Below, piece by piece: positions 1-9,179 of a DNA stretch of 64,000 nucleotides; within the stretch, counting starts at the first letter, position 1, and every line of letters begins with the position of its first letter. The notes beneath the pieces were generated by a model. The model saw only the letters and a list, made by a program, of their open reading frames with translations, ran no database searches and was not told the DNA's origin. The DNA is from Paenirhizobium selenitireducens ATCC BAA-1503 (lineage in GTDB: Bacteria; Pseudomonadota; Alphaproteobacteria; Rhizobiales; Rhizobiaceae), in contig NZ_JAEG01000006.1 of NCBI RefSeq assembly GCF_000518785.1, positions 434,001-498,000 on the forward strand. The letters are read 5' to 3'. Both the position numbers and the translations under genes were made by a program.

Positions 1-600
1 GATGCCCGCCCAGTCGCCCGCCTCGACCATTTCCTTCGGCGCGACCCACGAGCCGCCGACGCACACCACGTTCGGCAGCGACAGGTAGTCCCTGGCATTC
101 TTCAGCGATATGCCGCCGGTCGGGCAGAACAGCGTGCCGGCAAGCGGCGAGGACAGCGACTTCAGATAGGCTGCCCCCCCCGCCTGCTCGGCGGGGAAGA
201 ACTTCAGCACCTGATAGCCCTCTTCGCGAAGCTGCATCACTTCGCTGGCGGTGGCGGCGCCGGGCAGCAGCGGAATGTCGGAAGCGCGCGCCGCATGGAT
301 CAGTTCGCGGGTCGTTCCCGGGCTGACGATGAACTGCGAACCGGCCTTCACCGCCGCCTCGAAATGCGAAGGATTGAGGATCGTGCCGGCCCCGACCACC
401 GCGCCCTCGACTTCGCCGGCGACGCGGCGGACCGCTTCCAGCGCCGCATCGGTGCGCATGGTGATCTCGATCGCCTTCAGACCGCCGGCCACCAGCGCCC
501 TTGCGAGCGGCACGGCACTGGCCGCATCCTCGATGATCAGAACCGGCACGACCGGCTGCAGCTTGAGGGTGGAAAGGAGCTTTTCGGTTTTTTCACTCAC
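1..600 (-). CDS. eda: KDPG/KHG aldolase (Eda), C-terminus beyond window
   Basis: Class I aldolase that cleaves 2-keto-3-deoxy-6-phosphogluconate to pyruvate and glyceraldehyde 3-phosphate, the last Entner-Doudoroff step; many members also act on 4-hydroxy-2-oxoglutarate. Seen: an EITMRT segment carrying the catalytic Glu, GAGTILNP, and KFFPAE with the Schiff-base Lys. The reading frame is open to base 1, so 200 codons are visible; the family is about 210 residues, so only a few residues are missing. The start is GTG at 600, giving MSEKTEKLLS. The only ATG just upstream (614) belongs to a five-codon frame that stops in TGA overlapping this GTG. The ribosome site is weak. The gene is divergent from the CYTH gene. 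Confidence 0.93.
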   Translation of the reverse strand, partial: MSEKTEKLLSTLKLQPVVPVLIIEDAASAVPLARALVAGGLKAIEITMRTDAALEAVRRVAGEVEGAVVGAGTILNPSHFEAAVKAGSQFIVSPGTTRELIHAARASDIPLLPGAATASEVMQLREEGYQVLKFFPAEQAGGAAYLKSLSSPLAGTLFCPTGGISLKNARDYLSLPNVVCVGGSWVAPKEMVEAGDWAGI

Positions 601-742
601 GGCCGGTTATCCATTTCAAACGATTGAATTCCCGCAAAGGATTATCGCGAACCTGTGTCATTGTCGAGACAAATGCGCGCGCTAAGGATGCTGACTGTTT
701 GCACGGCGGCGCAACTGCGGTAGGGTGCTGGAGGTTTTCACG

Positions 743-1243
743 ATGGGCGGCGAGATGGCGAAAGAGATCGAGCGCAAGTTCCTGGTGATCAATGACAGTT
801 GGCGCGGCCGCGCCACGTCGGCGACCGCCATGCGTCAAGCCTATCTCTCGGTCAATTCCGATCGATCCATCCGCGTTCGCACCAGCAACGAAAAATCGGC
901 GAAGCTCACCATCAAGTTCGGCAAGACCGCCATGGTGCGGGACGAGTTCGAATATGACATCCCGTTCGAAGAAGCGCTCGAGATGATCACCTTTGCCGTC
1001 GGCAGCGTCATCGAAAAGGTCCGCTACACCGTCGATGTCGGCGGCTTCACCTGGGAGATCGACGTCTTCGAGGGCGCCTTCCAGGGCCTGGTCATCGCCG
1101 AGGTGGAAATGCGGTCGGAGCATGACCGTCCGGAACTGCCGGCCTGGCTCGGCCGCGAGGTGACCGGCGATCGTCGCTATTCCAACCAGGCGCTGGCTAC
1201 CGAACGGTTGAAGCCCGAGGTCGTGCATGCCGTATCGAATTAG
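743..1243 (+). CDS. CYTH domain triphosphatase
   Basis: CYTH (triphosphate tunnel metalloenzyme) protein of 166 residues, likely hydrolysing inorganic triphosphate or a similar substrate in the cytoplasm. Seen: the signature EIERK at residues 8-12 and the alternating charged strands (SIRVRTS, AKLTIKFG, WEIDVFEG, VIAEVEM) that line the tunnel in this family. I chose ATG 743 because GGAGG at 730-734 is eight bases upstream; ATG 755 (MAKEIERK) is the alternative. The 3' end overlaps the CHAD gene by 17 bases, so the two are translationally coupled. Such proteins are often annotated as adenylate cyclase, but known bacterial members of this short type are mostly triphosphatases. Confidence 0.88.
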   Translation: MGGEMAKEIERKFLVINDSWRGRATSATAMRQAYLSVNSDRSIRVRTSNEKSAKLTIKFGKTAMVRDEFEYDIPFEEALEMITFAVGSVIEKVRYTVDVGGFTWEIDVFEGAFQGLVIAEVEMRSEHDRPELPAWLGREVTGDRRYSNQALATERLKPEVVHAVSN

Positions 1244-2138
1244 ACCGGATCGCCCGTTCGGCGAGGAGGTCGTGGCCGTCGCAAGCGAACAGCTCGAACG
1301 GGCCATTTCGGCTCTCGACGAACAGCCTCAGGGCCTGCACGAAGCCATCCATGAGGCCCGCAAGAAGTTCAAGCGCGTGCGCTCGCTCTACCGCCTCGTG
1401 GCGCTGGACCAGAAACAGTTCCGCGCGCAGGAGAATGCCCGGCTGCGCGACATCGCCCGCACGCTTTCCGTCGTCCGCGATGCGGCGGCCTTGATCGAGA
1501 CCGTGGCTTATCTTGAGAACCACGCGCTGAGCGACGAGGAGAAAAACGCCCTTTCCCACGCGCGGACTGCGCTGGCCGAACGTCGCGATGCGCTGGCGAT
1601 CGCCGAGATCGACCTGCCGGACAAGGTCGCAGCCGCGATCTCGGCCTGCCACAACGCGATCGCCGCGCTGGAATCGGCATCCTTTCCCTCAAGCCCGCGC
1701 AAGGCCGCCAAACTGCTGGCAAAAGGCTGGCGAAAGGGTCTCGGCCGCGGACGCGCCGCCCTCGACGACTGCCACCACAGTGTCCACGAGGAAGTCTTCC
1801 ACGAACTGCGCAAGGCGGGCCAGGCCTACTGGATGAACCTCTCGCTCCTGCGCGGCATCTGGCCATCGGCCATGCATGCCAAGCGCGCCGAGGCCAAGGC
1901 GCTGGTCGACACGCTGGGCCATGAGCACGATCTCGCCCTTCTCGCCGACCTTCTCGACCGGGAGACCGGTCTGATCGGTGGCGGCGAGGAGTTCTCCCAC
2001 CTGCTCGGCGCCATCATCCGCCAGCAACAGGAACTGCGCCGCAATGCGCTCGCCCTAGCCGAGCAGGTCTTTGCCGACACGCCGGAGCGCGAAGGCACGA
2101 TCGTCGAAGCCCTGTGGATCGCCGCGGCGACCGAATAG
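1227..2138 (+). CDS. CHAD domain protein
   Basis: Helical CHAD-domain protein, 303 residues, covering nearly the whole chain. Seen: conserved His/Arg/Lys-rich helices HEAIHEARKKFKRVRSLYR near residues 35-55, a second basic helix HELRKAGQAYWMNLSLLRG near 190-210, and LGHEHDLALLADLLD. In studied proteins CHAD domains bind polyphosphate through a basic pore and occur fused to, or beside, CYTH domains; here the two domains are separate overlapping genes. Likely role: a polyphosphate-binding partner of the upstream triphosphatase, perhaps on polyphosphate granules. Its start ATG 1227 lies inside the CYTH gene. Confidence 0.88.
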   Translation: MPYRIRPDRPFGEEVVAVASEQLERAISALDEQPQGLHEAIHEARKKFKRVRSLYRLVALDQKQFRAQENARLRDIARTLSVVRDAAALIETVAYLENHALSDEEKNALSHARTALAERRDALAIAEIDLPDKVAAAISACHNAIAALESASFPSSPRKAAKLLAKGWRKGLGRGRAALDDCHHSVHEEVFHELRKAGQAYWMNLSLLRGIWPSAMHAKRAEAKALVDTLGHEHDLALLADLLDRETGLIGGGEEFSHLLGAIIRQQQELRRNALALAEQVFADTPEREGTIVEALWIAAATE

Positions 2139-2147
2139 GCGTCACTG

Positions 2148-2902
2148 CTGACAGTTTTTGACAGCATATCCTGTATCATTGTCCAATGAGTCGTTCCGAA
2201 CGCTTGCTGTCGCTTCTGCAGGTGCTGCGCCGCCATCGCCAGGCGGTGAGCGGAGCCGCGCTTGCGTCGGAACTCGGCATTTCGCTGCGCACGCTATATC
2301 GCGACATTGCCACCTTGCAGGCGCAAGGCGCCAATATCGAGGGCGAGGCCGGCGTCGGCTATGTGCTGCGCCCCGGCTATATGCTGCCGCCACTGATGTT
2401 TTCCCGCGAGGAGATCGAGGCGCTCGTCCTCGGCGCAAGGCTGGTGGCCCAGAGAGCGGACCCGGAACTGGCGATCTCCGCCCGCGACGCGCTGGCCAAG
2501 ATCACCGAAGTCCTGCCGGGCGATCTGCGCGAGGAACTCGCGGCGAGTACCCTGTTCGCCGGACCGGGACTGCCTCTGCCGGAAGACCGCATCGACCTTG
2601 CCCGGCTGCGCGAGTTCATTCGCTCCGAGCAGATGATGAAGATCGCCTATCGCGACGAGAAGGGCTCCCCCACCGAGCGGCTGATCTGGCCCTTCGCCCT
2701 CACCTTCTTCGAAGGCGCCCGCGTGGTCATCGCCTGGTGTACCTTGCGCGACGATTTTCGCAGCTTCCGGACCGATCGCATGGACCTCATGGAGGGGCCG
2801 CTCGGCCGCTATCCGAAACGGCGGATGCAGCTGCTCAAGGCCTGGCGGCTCCAGAACGGCATTCCCGAACGCTTGCTGTAGGCTACTGCCATTTTTTGGC
2901 AG
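2148..2902. promoter_or_regulatory. Paired 17-bp operator-like motifs of the WYL regulator
   Basis: Motif 1, CTGACAGTTTTTGACAG at 2148-2164, precedes the regulator gene. Motif 2, CTGCCATTTTTTGGCAG at 2886-2902, precedes the VOC gene and is an inverted repeat (CTGCCA/TGGCAG, five-T centre). They agree at 14 of 17 positions. Shared motifs before the regulator and its neighbour suggest autoregulation plus control of the VOC-EVE pair. The feature span runs from the first site to the second and includes the regulator gene. Confidence 0.6.
2186..2881 (+). CDS. YafY-type HTH and WYL domain transcriptional regulator
   Basis: DNA-binding regulator, 231 residues. Seen: an N-terminal winged helix of the HTH_11 type (RLLSLLQVLRRHRQAVSGAA then LGISLRTLYRDIATLQ, residues 5-45) and a C-terminal WYL-like ligand-sensing domain near residues 145-200 (IAYRDEKGSPTERLIWPFAL, where WPF stands in the WYL position). 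It leads a tight cluster with a VOC protein and an EVE protein. A 17-bp motif lies 22 bases before its start and a related one lies before the VOC gene, so it probably controls itself and its neighbours. The ligand is unknown. Confidence 0.87.
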   Translation: MSRSERLLSLLQVLRRHRQAVSGAALASELGISLRTLYRDIATLQAQGANIEGEAGVGYVLRPGYMLPPLMFSREEIEALVLGARLVAQRADPELAISARDALAKITEVLPGDLREELAASTLFAGPGLPLPEDRIDLARLREFIRSEQMMKIAYRDEKGSPTERLIWPFALTFFEGARVVIAWCTLRDDFRSFRTDRMDLMEGPLGRYPKRRMQLLKAWRLQNGIPERLL

Positions 2903-2943
2903 TATGTCGGCATAGGAATGGGCTCTCAACACAGGAGAGCCCC

Positions 2944-3309
2944 ATGACACCGAACCTCATCATCCTCTATGTCGCCGATCCGGACTGCAGCACCGCCTTC
3001 TACGAAAACCTGCTGGGCATAGCACCGGTCGAACGCTCGCCGGCCTTTGCCATGTTCGTCTTCCCCGGCGGCATCAAGCTCGGCCTCTGGTCCAGGAAGG
3101 CAGTGGAGCCGGCCGTGACCGGCAGCACCGGCGCCTTCGAGATCGACGTGCCCCTGGCAAATGCCGCCGAGGTCGACACGGTCTTCGCCCGCCTGTCCGC
3201 TGCCGGTCACCCGGTCCTGCAGGAGCCGACCGACATGGAATTCGGCCGCACCTTCATGCTGGCCGATCCCGACCAGAACCGCGTCCGTTTCTACAATCCG
3301 CCGGTGTGA
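2944..3309 (+). CDS. VOC (glyoxalase/bleomycin-resistance) family protein
   Basis: Vicinal oxygen chelate fold protein of 121 residues, the usual single-unit size. Seen: a beta-alpha-beta-beta-beta pattern starting LIILYVADPDCSTAFYENLLG and ending RTFMLADPDQNRVRFYNPP, the typical C-terminal module with a metal-position acidic region. Substrate cannot be told; VOC proteins include lyases, dioxygenases and drug-binding proteins. ATG 2944 has GGAGAG nine bases before it. It follows the WYL regulator behind an inverted-repeat operator and is three bases from the EVE gene, so VOC and EVE are co-transcribed. Longer frames through this region are artefacts. Confidence 0.85.
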   Translation: MTPNLIILYVADPDCSTAFYENLLGIAPVERSPAFAMFVFPGGIKLGLWSRKAVEPAVTGSTGAFEIDVPLANAAEVDTVFARLSAAGHPVLQEPTDMEFGRTFMLADPDQNRVRFYNPPV

Positions 3310-3312
3310 CCC

Positions 3313-3786
3313 ATGGCCTGGATCATCGTTGCCTCCGCCGACCACGTCGCAAGAGGGGTTGAAGGCGGGTTCGTCCAGGCCTGCCATGGAAAGGATGCGC
3401 CGCTGAGGCGCATCCGGACCGGCGAGACCGTGATCGCCTATTCGCCGGTGACGGCGTTCGGCAGCAAGCAACGCCTGCAGGCCTTCACCGCCATCGGAAC
3501 GATCAAGGAACGGGAACCCTATCGGGTCCAGATGAGCGCCACCTTCCAAGCCTCCCGCTCCGACGTCGACTGGCGGCCGAGCCGGCCTGCTTCCATTCAT
3601 CCCCTCCTCGACCGGCTCGAACTCACCAAGGACAAGCACAATTGGGGCCAGGCCTTCCGCTTCGGCATTGTCCGGATCGCCGAGGCGGATGCCGAGATCA
3701 TCGCCTCGGCTATGGCGGCGTGTCCTTTGACCGCCGACGTATGCCCGCCCCGGCAGGCTTCATTCCTTGCCCTGCTCGACATTTGA
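3313..3786 (+). CDS. EVE domain protein
   Basis: EVE-domain protein, 157 residues, almost all domain. Seen: the family N-terminus [18 protein letters not shown], then [21 protein letters not shown], closely matching the conserved EVE opening, and a later Asp-Lys-His-Asn-Trp segment. EVE domains have a PUA/YTH-like fold; related domains bind modified bases and are found with restriction and RNA-modification systems, but the short stand-alone form is widespread and its function is not settled. It lies three bases after the VOC gene in the WYL-VOC-EVE cluster. No restriction enzyme is nearby. Confidence 0.85.
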   Translation: MAWIIVASADHVARGVEGGFVQACHGKDAPLRRIRTGETVIAYSPVTAFGSKQRLQAFTAIGTIKEREPYRVQMSATFQASRSDVDWRPSRPASIHPLLDRLELTKDKHNWGQAFRFGIVRIAEADAEIIASAMAACPLTADVCPPRQASFLALLDI

Positions 3787-3856
3787 CAAAATTCAAAGTG
3801 CGGTCCCTCGCGCGAAAATCGTTGCGCGGCAGGGGCCGAGGCAGTATTCCCCGGCC

Positions 3857-4801
3857 ATGACCGATGATTTCCAGATCCCTCGCCACGAAGAGGGCGGCGC
3901 GTTCTGCGTCGCCGCGCTCTATCACTTCGCCCGCTTCCCGCGCTTCGAGAGCTTTCGCGCGGAGCTCGATGCCGTCGCCCGCGAAAACGGCATCAAGGGC
4001 ACGCTGCTGCTGGCCGCCGAAGGCATCAACGGCACGATCGCCGGCACCGACGAGGGCATTGCGAATATCCTCGCCTTCATCCGTTCCCAGCCGGAATTTG
4101 CCGGCCTGGTGCACAAGGAAAGCCGCGCGGCGAAGATGCCCTTCCTGCGCATGAAGGTGCGACTGAAGAAGGAGATCGTCACCATGGGCGTCGAGAACAT
4201 CGACCCCAACAAGATCGTCGGCACCTATGTCGATCCGAAGGACTGGAACGCGCTGATCTCCGATCCGGAAACCATCGTCATCGACACCCGCAATGACTAC
4301 GAAACGGCGATCGGCATCTTCAAGGGCGCCATCGACCCGAACATCAAGACCTTCCGCGAATTCCCCGACTGGATGCGCAACAATCCCGGCCTGCACAACA
4401 AGCCGAAGCTTGCCATGTACTGCACCGGCGGCATCCGCTGCGAGAAGTCGACGGCCTTCGCCAAGGAGATGGGCTTCGACGAAGTCTACCACCTCAAGGG
4501 CGGCATCCTGAAATATCTTGAGGAAGTGCCGGCGGAGGAAAGCCTCTGGGACGGCGCCTGTTTCGTCTTCGACGAGCGCGTGTCGATCACCCACGGCCTG
4601 AAGCAGGGCGAACACACGCTCTGCCACGCCTGCCGTTATCCGCTGACGGCGGAAGAGGTGACGTCGCCGAAGTTCGAGGAAGGCGTCTCCTGCCCGCACT
4701 GCTACGACAGCCGCACCGAGGCAGACCGTGATCGCTACCGCCAGCGGCAGATGCAGATCGCACTCGCGAAGAAGCGCGGCGAGAAGCACATCGGCAGCTG
4801 A
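3857..4801 (+). CDS. trhO: tRNA uridine(34) hydroxylase TrhO
   Basis: Rhodanese-domain enzyme, 314 residues, that hydroxylates wobble uridine 34 of tRNA (first step towards 5-carboxymethoxyuridine in the oxygen-dependent route). Seen: an N-terminal YceA-type domain ([17 protein letters not shown]), a rhodanese domain with catalytic loop CTGGIRC (Cys189 and Cys195), and C-terminal CHAC and CPHC pairs that may hold a metal. ATG 3857 gives [14 protein letters not shown]; longer frames upstream are unlikely. It has about 70 bases of its own upstream region after the EVE gene. Confidence 0.93.
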   Translation: MTDDFQIPRHEEGGAFCVAALYHFARFPRFESFRAELDAVARENGIKGTLLLAAEGINGTIAGTDEGIANILAFIRSQPEFAGLVHKESRAAKMPFLRMKVRLKKEIVTMGVENIDPNKIVGTYVDPKDWNALISDPETIVIDTRNDYETAIGIFKGAIDPNIKTFREFPDWMRNNPGLHNKPKLAMYCTGGIRCEKSTAFAKEMGFDEVYHLKGGILKYLEEVPAEESLWDGACFVFDERVSITHGLKQGEHTLCHACRYPLTAEEVTSPKFEEGVSCPHCYDSRTEADRDRYRQRQMQIALAKKRGEKHIGS

Positions 4802-4828
4802 CCGGGCCGCCGATGTGCGGCCCTCGCT

Positions 4829-6226
4829 TCACGGCACCGGCTCCCGATCGCGCATGAGCAGCCCCCACGCCAGGCCGTGTTGCCTGGCTGTCTGCGCCAG
4901 CACCACGACAGCCAAAACCAGAAGCATCAGGTCCGCTATCGGGATGGCGAACCAAATTCCCTGCTCGCCAAAGATCAGCGCAAAGGCGATGATCAGCGGT
5001 ATCGTGAAGAGGTAAGGCTTCGACAATCCCAGGATCGCTGCCCGGCCGGCATCGCCAATCGCCTGGAAATAGCCAGTCAGCATGACGAGCGGGCCCGAGA
5101 CGACATACATCGCGACCATCACCGGCATGATCCGGGCGATCTCACTGACGACCGCATCCTCGCTGACGAACAGCAGGCTGACCGGCCGGATTGCGCCGAC
5201 CAGGAGACATTCGACCGCAAGGCAATAGAGGAATGCCGCCATCAGCCCGAACCGCAGGCTGTCGTTCGAGCGCTGCCAGAGCCTGGCACCGACATTATTG
5301 CCCACCATCGACTGCATCGCCTGGCTCATGCCCAACAGCGGGAGATAGGCAAATGTCATGATCCGGGTGATGATGCCGTAGCCGGAAACGACCGCTTGGT
5401 ATCGGTCGCCCGCCGAGACCTGCAACGCCGCAATGATCGTCGCCGATATCCCCGCAAGGCCGATGAAGCCGAGGCTCTGTGGCACACCCAGAGAGACGAT
5501 CCGACGCCACGCCGCCGTCGGCCTGTGCCGCAGCAGCGCGGAAAGCCGGAGATCCGTCCGACCGACCAGGCGAAAGACGACGAGCAGGCATAGCGCAACC
5601 CCTTGCGCCATCGCCGTGCCAGAGGCGGAGCCCACCACTCCCCAGCCCAGTCCGACGATAAGGAGATAGTTGAAACCGATATTGGCGAGCGATACCACAA
5701 GGCTCATCGCTGCCATCAGTCCGGTCCGGCCCTCGCTGCGCAACGCATCAGCCTGGACCGAGAGCAGGAACTGCAAGGGTGAAGAAAAGACGATGGTCGC
5801 GGCAAAGGCGTAGGCCATCTGGTAAAGCACAGGCGATCCGTTGGCGAGGCGCAGAGTCAGGCGATCGCCGAAAACGATGAAACCGACAATCAGCAGGACA
5901 CTGATCGCCAGCGCGAGCATATGCGCCCCGGCAAAAACGCCTTGTGCCTCGTCGATCCGGCCTGCCCCGAGACTGCGCGCGAGCAGGCTGGACATACCTG
6001 CGGATACCAGTGTCGCAAGTGCGACGATCAGCATGTAGACCGGAAACACGACGGTGACGGCACCCACCGCCTCCGGGCCGACAAAGGCCCCAAGGAATAT
6101 CGCATCGACGATGGTCAGGACGCCGTTCATGCTCATCACGAAGACGATGGGCAGCGCGGTTTTTACGAACAGGCCGGCAATGGGCCCGCGGAGATAGGCG
6201 TTGTGGGTGGAGGTGCCAGACGACAT
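4829..6226 (-). CDS. MATE family efflux transporter
   Basis: Inner-membrane multidrug or toxin exporter of the MATE family, 465 residues, with about twelve membrane helices in two repeated halves. Seen: LFVKTALPIVFVMSMNGVLTIVDAIFLG at the start, typical of MATE helix 1, and GFIGLAGISATIIAALQVSAG opening the second half. Start ATG 6226 (MSSGTSTHN) has GAGGAG seven bases before it; a longer frame from 6295 is less likely. It is transcribed in the same direction as metNIQ but a hairpin lies between them, so it is probably its own unit. Substrate unknown. Confidence 0.9.
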   Translation of the reverse strand: MSSGTSTHNAYLRGPIAGLFVKTALPIVFVMSMNGVLTIVDAIFLGAFVGPEAVGAVTVVFPVYMLIVALATLVSAGMSSLLARSLGAGRIDEAQGVFAGAHMLALAISVLLIVGFIVFGDRLTLRLANGSPVLYQMAYAFAATIVFSSPLQFLLSVQADALRSEGRTGLMAAMSLVVSLANIGFNYLLIVGLGWGVVGSASGTAMAQGVALCLLVVFRLVGRTDLRLSALLRHRPTAAWRRIVSLGVPQSLGFIGLAGISATIIAALQVSAGDRYQAVVSGYGIITRIMTFAYLPLLGMSQAMQSMVGNNVGARLWQRSNDSLRFGLMAAFLYCLAVECLLVGAIRPVSLLFVSEDAVVSEIARIMPVMVAMYVVSGPLVMLTGYFQAIGDAGRAAILGLSKPYLFTIPLIIAFALIFGEQGIWFAIPIADLMLLVLAVVVLAQTARQHGLAWGLLMRDREPVP

Positions 6227-6420
6227 CCCACGCTCCTCAAAAAGGCATTTCGCTCTAAAGGAGGGGGCTCGCATTGCCCGCGGCGCGAAATGCACAGAGG
6301 GTGAGAAATCGTCAAGGTCAGACCTTCACCGAGACACATGTCCGCGAGCGGCAGGCGGCTGAAACCTGAAGGCTGCGTAACGTCGAATACCGAATACGTC
6401 AATGCGAATCGAAAGAGATC

Positions 6421-6452
6421 GGGCGGGCAATGGTTCTCTCCATCGCCCGCCC
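6421..6452 (-). terminator. Hairpin after metQ
   Basis: GGGCGGGC and GCCCGCCC arms with an inner TGG/CCA pair and a six-base loop, 27 bases beyond the metQ stop. Strong stem, but no clear T run, so it may be a weak or Rho-assisted terminator or a mRNA-stabilising end. Confidence 0.55.
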
Positions 6453-6478
6453 GACATTAATCCGGGATTGCTGCCCGC

Positions 6479-7258
6479 TTACCAGCCGGCGACGACGGCG
6501 CCCTTGAACTCTTCGGCGACGAAGGCCTTGATTTCGTCGTTGTGGTAGGACTCGAGCAGCGTCTTCAGCCAGGCGGCATCCTTGTCGACGACACGAACGG
6601 CGATGACGTTGACGTAGGGAGCCTTCTCGCCTTCGATGGCGATAGAGTCCGTCTTCGGGTTGAGGCCGGCTTCGAGGGCATAGTTGGTGTTGATCACCGA
6701 GGCGTCGACATCGTCGAGCGAACGCGGCAGCTGGGCGGCGTCGAGTTCGACGAATTCGAGGTTCTTCGGGTTTTCCGTGACGTCCGCCGGGCCGATCTTC
6801 AGGCCCTTGGCCGCATCGACCTTGATCAGGCCCTTGTCGGCCAGAACGAGCAGCGCGCGGCCGCCATTGGTCGGGTCGTTCGGGATCGACACCTTGGCGC
6901 CGTCGGTCAGTTCGTCGAGGCTCTTCACCTTCTTGGAATAGACGCCCATCGGGAAGTTGACGGTCGGGCCGACGCTGACGATTTCATAGCCGCGGTCAGC
7001 GATCTGGTTGTCGAGATAGGGCTGGTGCTGGAAGGAGTTGGCGTTGAGGTCGCCGTCGGCCAGCGCCTGGTTCGGCACGACATAGTCCGAGAATTCGAGA
7101 ATCTCGATGTCGAGGCCCTTCTTGGCCGCGACTTCCTTCACCTTTTCCATGATCTGCGCATGCGGGCCGGGGGTCACGCCGATCTTGATGCTTTCGGCCA
7201 GAGCCGCGCTTGCGGAAAAGACAGCGGCGAGAGAGGCCGCGAGGATCAGTTTCTTCAT
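6479..7258 (-). CDS. metQ: Methionine ABC transporter substrate-binding protein MetQ
   Basis: Periplasmic binding protein of the MetQ/NlpA family, 259 residues, which delivers D/L-methionine to MetNI. Seen: signal peptide MKKLILAASLAAVFSASAALA, then IKIGVTPGPHAQIMEKVKEVA and FSDYVVPNQALADGDLNANSFQHQ, hallmarks of the family. No lipobox cysteine is present, so it appears to be a soluble periplasmic form rather than a lipoprotein. ATG 7258 has AAGGAG eight bases upstream. It is the last gene of metN-metI-metQ, 37 bases after metI. Confidence 0.95.
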   Translation of the reverse strand: MKKLILAASLAAVFSASAALAESIKIGVTPGPHAQIMEKVKEVAAKKGLDIEILEFSDYVVPNQALADGDLNANSFQHQPYLDNQIADRGYEIVSVGPTVNFPMGVYSKKVKSLDELTDGAKVSIPNDPTNGGRALLVLADKGLIKVDAAKGLKIGPADVTENPKNLEFVELDAAQLPRSLDDVDASVINTNYALEAGLNPKTDSIAIEGEKAPYVNVIAVRVVDKDAAWLKTLLESYHNDEIKAFVAEEFKGAVVAGW

Positions 7259-7295
7259 GGAAATCACTCCTTGGGTTTTCTGAAGAGGGGGGAAT

Positions 7296-7964
7296 TCAGT
7301 TCTTGCGGCTGCGCTTGTCGAAGCGCCGCGCCAGATGGTCGCCGGCGCTCTGCACCGCCTGCACCAGGACGATCAGCACCACGACCACCGCCAGCATGAC
7401 GTCCGGCATGAAGCGCTGGTAGCCGTAGCGGATGCCGAGGTCGCCGAGCCCGCCGCCGCCGACCGCGCCGACCATGGCCGAGAAGCCGATCAGGCTGACG
7501 AGCGTCAGGGTGAGCGCCAGCACGATGCCGGGTCGGGCTTCGGCGAGAAGCACCTTGCTGACGATCTGCAGCGGCGTCGCGCCCATGGCGCGGGCGGCCT
7601 CGATCAGTCCCTTGTCCACTTCGCGGATCGCCGCCTCGATCAGGCGGGCGATGAAGGGAATGGTGGCGACCGTCAGCGGTACGATCGCCGCGATGGTGCC
7701 GATCGAGGTGCCGGTGACGAACCGGGTGAAGGGGATGATCGCCACCACCAGGATGATGAAAGGCGTCGAGCGCGCCGCATTGACCACCAGGCCGACGATC
7801 CGGTTGATCGTCGGAGCGGCGAAAAGCTCGCCCTTGCCGCTGGTTGCGAGGAAGACCCCGATCGGTAGTCCGACCAGCGTGCCGATGACGCCGGCCACGG
7901 CGACCATCTGCAGGGTCTGCCACAGGGCTTTTGCGAGCAGGTTGAAGAGCATGTCAAACGCCAT
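7296..7964 (-). CDS. metI: Methionine ABC transporter permease MetI
   Basis: Five-helix inner-membrane permease, 222 residues, of the methionine importer. Seen: [24 protein letters not shown], conserved in MetI, and the cytoplasmic coupling loop [22 protein letters not shown] that contacts the MetN ATPase. The 5' end overlaps metN by 11 bases, so the two are translationally coupled. Confidence 0.95.
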   Translation of the reverse strand: MAFDMLFNLLAKALWQTLQMVAVAGVIGTLVGLPIGVFLATSGKGELFAAPTINRIVGLVVNAARSTPFIILVVAIIPFTRFVTGTSIGTIAAIVPLTVATIPFIARLIEAAIREVDKGLIEAARAMGATPLQIVSKVLLAEARPGIVLALTLTLVSLIGFSAMVGAVGGGGLGDLGIRYGYQRFMPDVMLAVVVVLIVLVQAVQSAGDHLARRFDKRSRKN

Positions 7965-9036
7965 AGCCGATCACCTCCGTGGTCAGTCCGGTTTCGGTAT
8001 AGAAGCGTTGCGCTCGCGCGAGCGTCGCCGGATCGGCAGGATAGGAGACCACCAGCGAGCCGAAGGGCTCGCCGGCAATGTCGTCGATGGCGCCGGCCAG
8101 GATATTGACGTCGGCGCCAAGCTCGGCCACCAGCCGCGCGGTCAGCGGCTGGAACGCCGTCTCGCCGAAGAAGATCAGCCGTACGAGCGCCCGGTCGCCC
8201 GGCGACGGCTCGGCCTTCAGGTCCGAGCGGATCCACTCGGGCAGCTTCGCCCCGATCGAGGCCGAAAGCAGCGCCTGCGTCGTTTCGTGTTTTGGCGCGG
8301 TGAAGACGTCGAAGGTCCGGCCATGCTCGACGATCAGGCCACGGTCGATCACGGCCACCTGCGAGGCAATGGTCTTCACCACTTCCATCTCGTGGGTGAT
8401 CAGGAGCACGGTCAGCCCGAGATCGCGGTTGATGGTCTTCAGCAGTTCGAGGATCGACTGCGTCGTTTCCGGGTCGAGCGCCGAAGTCGCCTCATCGGAG
8501 AGCAGCAGCTTCGGCTCGGTCGCCAGCGCCCGGGCAATGCCGACGCGCTGCTTCTGCCCGCCGGACAGCTCCGCCGGATAGCGGTCGGCCTTGTCGGAGA
8601 GCCCGACCAGTTCCATCAGCGGCTTGACGCGCTGGTCGATCGTCTTTCTGTCGAGGCCGGCGATCTCCAGCGGAAGCGCGATATTGTCGTGCACGGTGCG
8701 CGAGGACAGCAGGTTGAAATGCTGGAAGATCATCCCGATTTCGCGGCGCAGCGCGCGAAGGGCTGCATCATCGAGCGCGCCGACATCGACGCCATCGACC
8801 AGCACCTTGCCGGAAGAGGGAATTTCGAGCCCGTTGACCAGCCGGATCAGCGTCGACTTGCCCGCGCCGGAGCGGCCGATGATGCCGGTGATGGAGCCCT
8901 TCGGCACGACGTAGTCGACGCCCGCCAGCGCCGTGAAGGCCGGCTGGCCGTTGGCGCCACCAAAATGCTTGGTCACGCCCTCAAAGGCCACCATGGGATT
9001 TTGGACGGTCGGTGAATTGTTCTCAGCCGCGCTCAT
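7954..9036 (-). CDS. metN: Methionine ABC transporter ATP-binding protein MetN
   Basis: ATPase of the methionine importer, 360 residues. Seen: Walker [10 protein letters not shown], signature LSGGQKQRV, Walker [14 protein letters not shown]-loop LLITHEM, and a C-terminal NIL-type regulatory domain (about residues 265-345) that in E. coli MetN binds methionine and inhibits transport. ATG 9036 has AGGAGG seven bases upstream. It is first in the operon; a candidate promoter lies about 145 bases upstream, leaving a leader with a tiny reading frame whose stop overlaps this start. Confidence 0.95.
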   Translation of the reverse strand: MSAAENNSPTVQNPMVAFEGVTKHFGGANGQPAFTALAGVDYVVPKGSITGIIGRSGAGKSTLIRLVNGLEIPSSGKVLVDGVDVGALDDAALRALRREIGMIFQHFNLLSSRTVHDNIALPLEIAGLDRKTIDQRVKPLMELVGLSDKADRYPAELSGGQKQRVGIARALATEPKLLLSDEATSALDPETTQSILELLKTINRDLGLTVLLITHEMEVVKTIASQVAVIDRGLIVEHGRTFDVFTAPKHETTQALLSASIGAKLPEWIRSDLKAEPSPGDRALVRLIFFGETAFQPLTARLVAELGADVNILAGAIDDIAGEPFGSLVVSYPADPATLARAQRFYTETGLTTEVIGYGV

Positions 9037-9083
9037 CGGGAGCCTCCTGTTGAGGCGTCGCGCGGATTCGGTCGGTTGGTCAT
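9033..9083 (-). other. Possible 16-codon leader ORF overlapping metN start
   Basis: ATG at 9083 opens [16 protein letters not shown] and ends in TGA whose TG is shared with the metN ATG (ATGA overlap). The metN ribosome site lies inside it. It has only a weak GAAGAG site of its own and no methionine run, so it is a possible coupling or leader peptide, not an established gene. Confidence 0.3.
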
Positions 9084-9179
9084 GCTAGTCTCTTCGGTGA
9101 TCGCCGCTCAAAAGGCGGCCAAGATGGCAGGATGTCGGATGGTCTATCGCGACATACACATTCGGACGGTTCGGCGCCG

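Noticed and set aside
2158..2163. TTGACA as -35 of the WYL gene
   Set aside because: A -10 at normal spacing would fall on the start codon; the match is better explained by the operator-like motif.
2158..3309. A long plus frame joining the region of the WYL gene to the VOC gene
   Set aside because: Only the part from 2944 encodes a recognisable VOC protein; the rest is an out-of-frame reading of the WYL gene.
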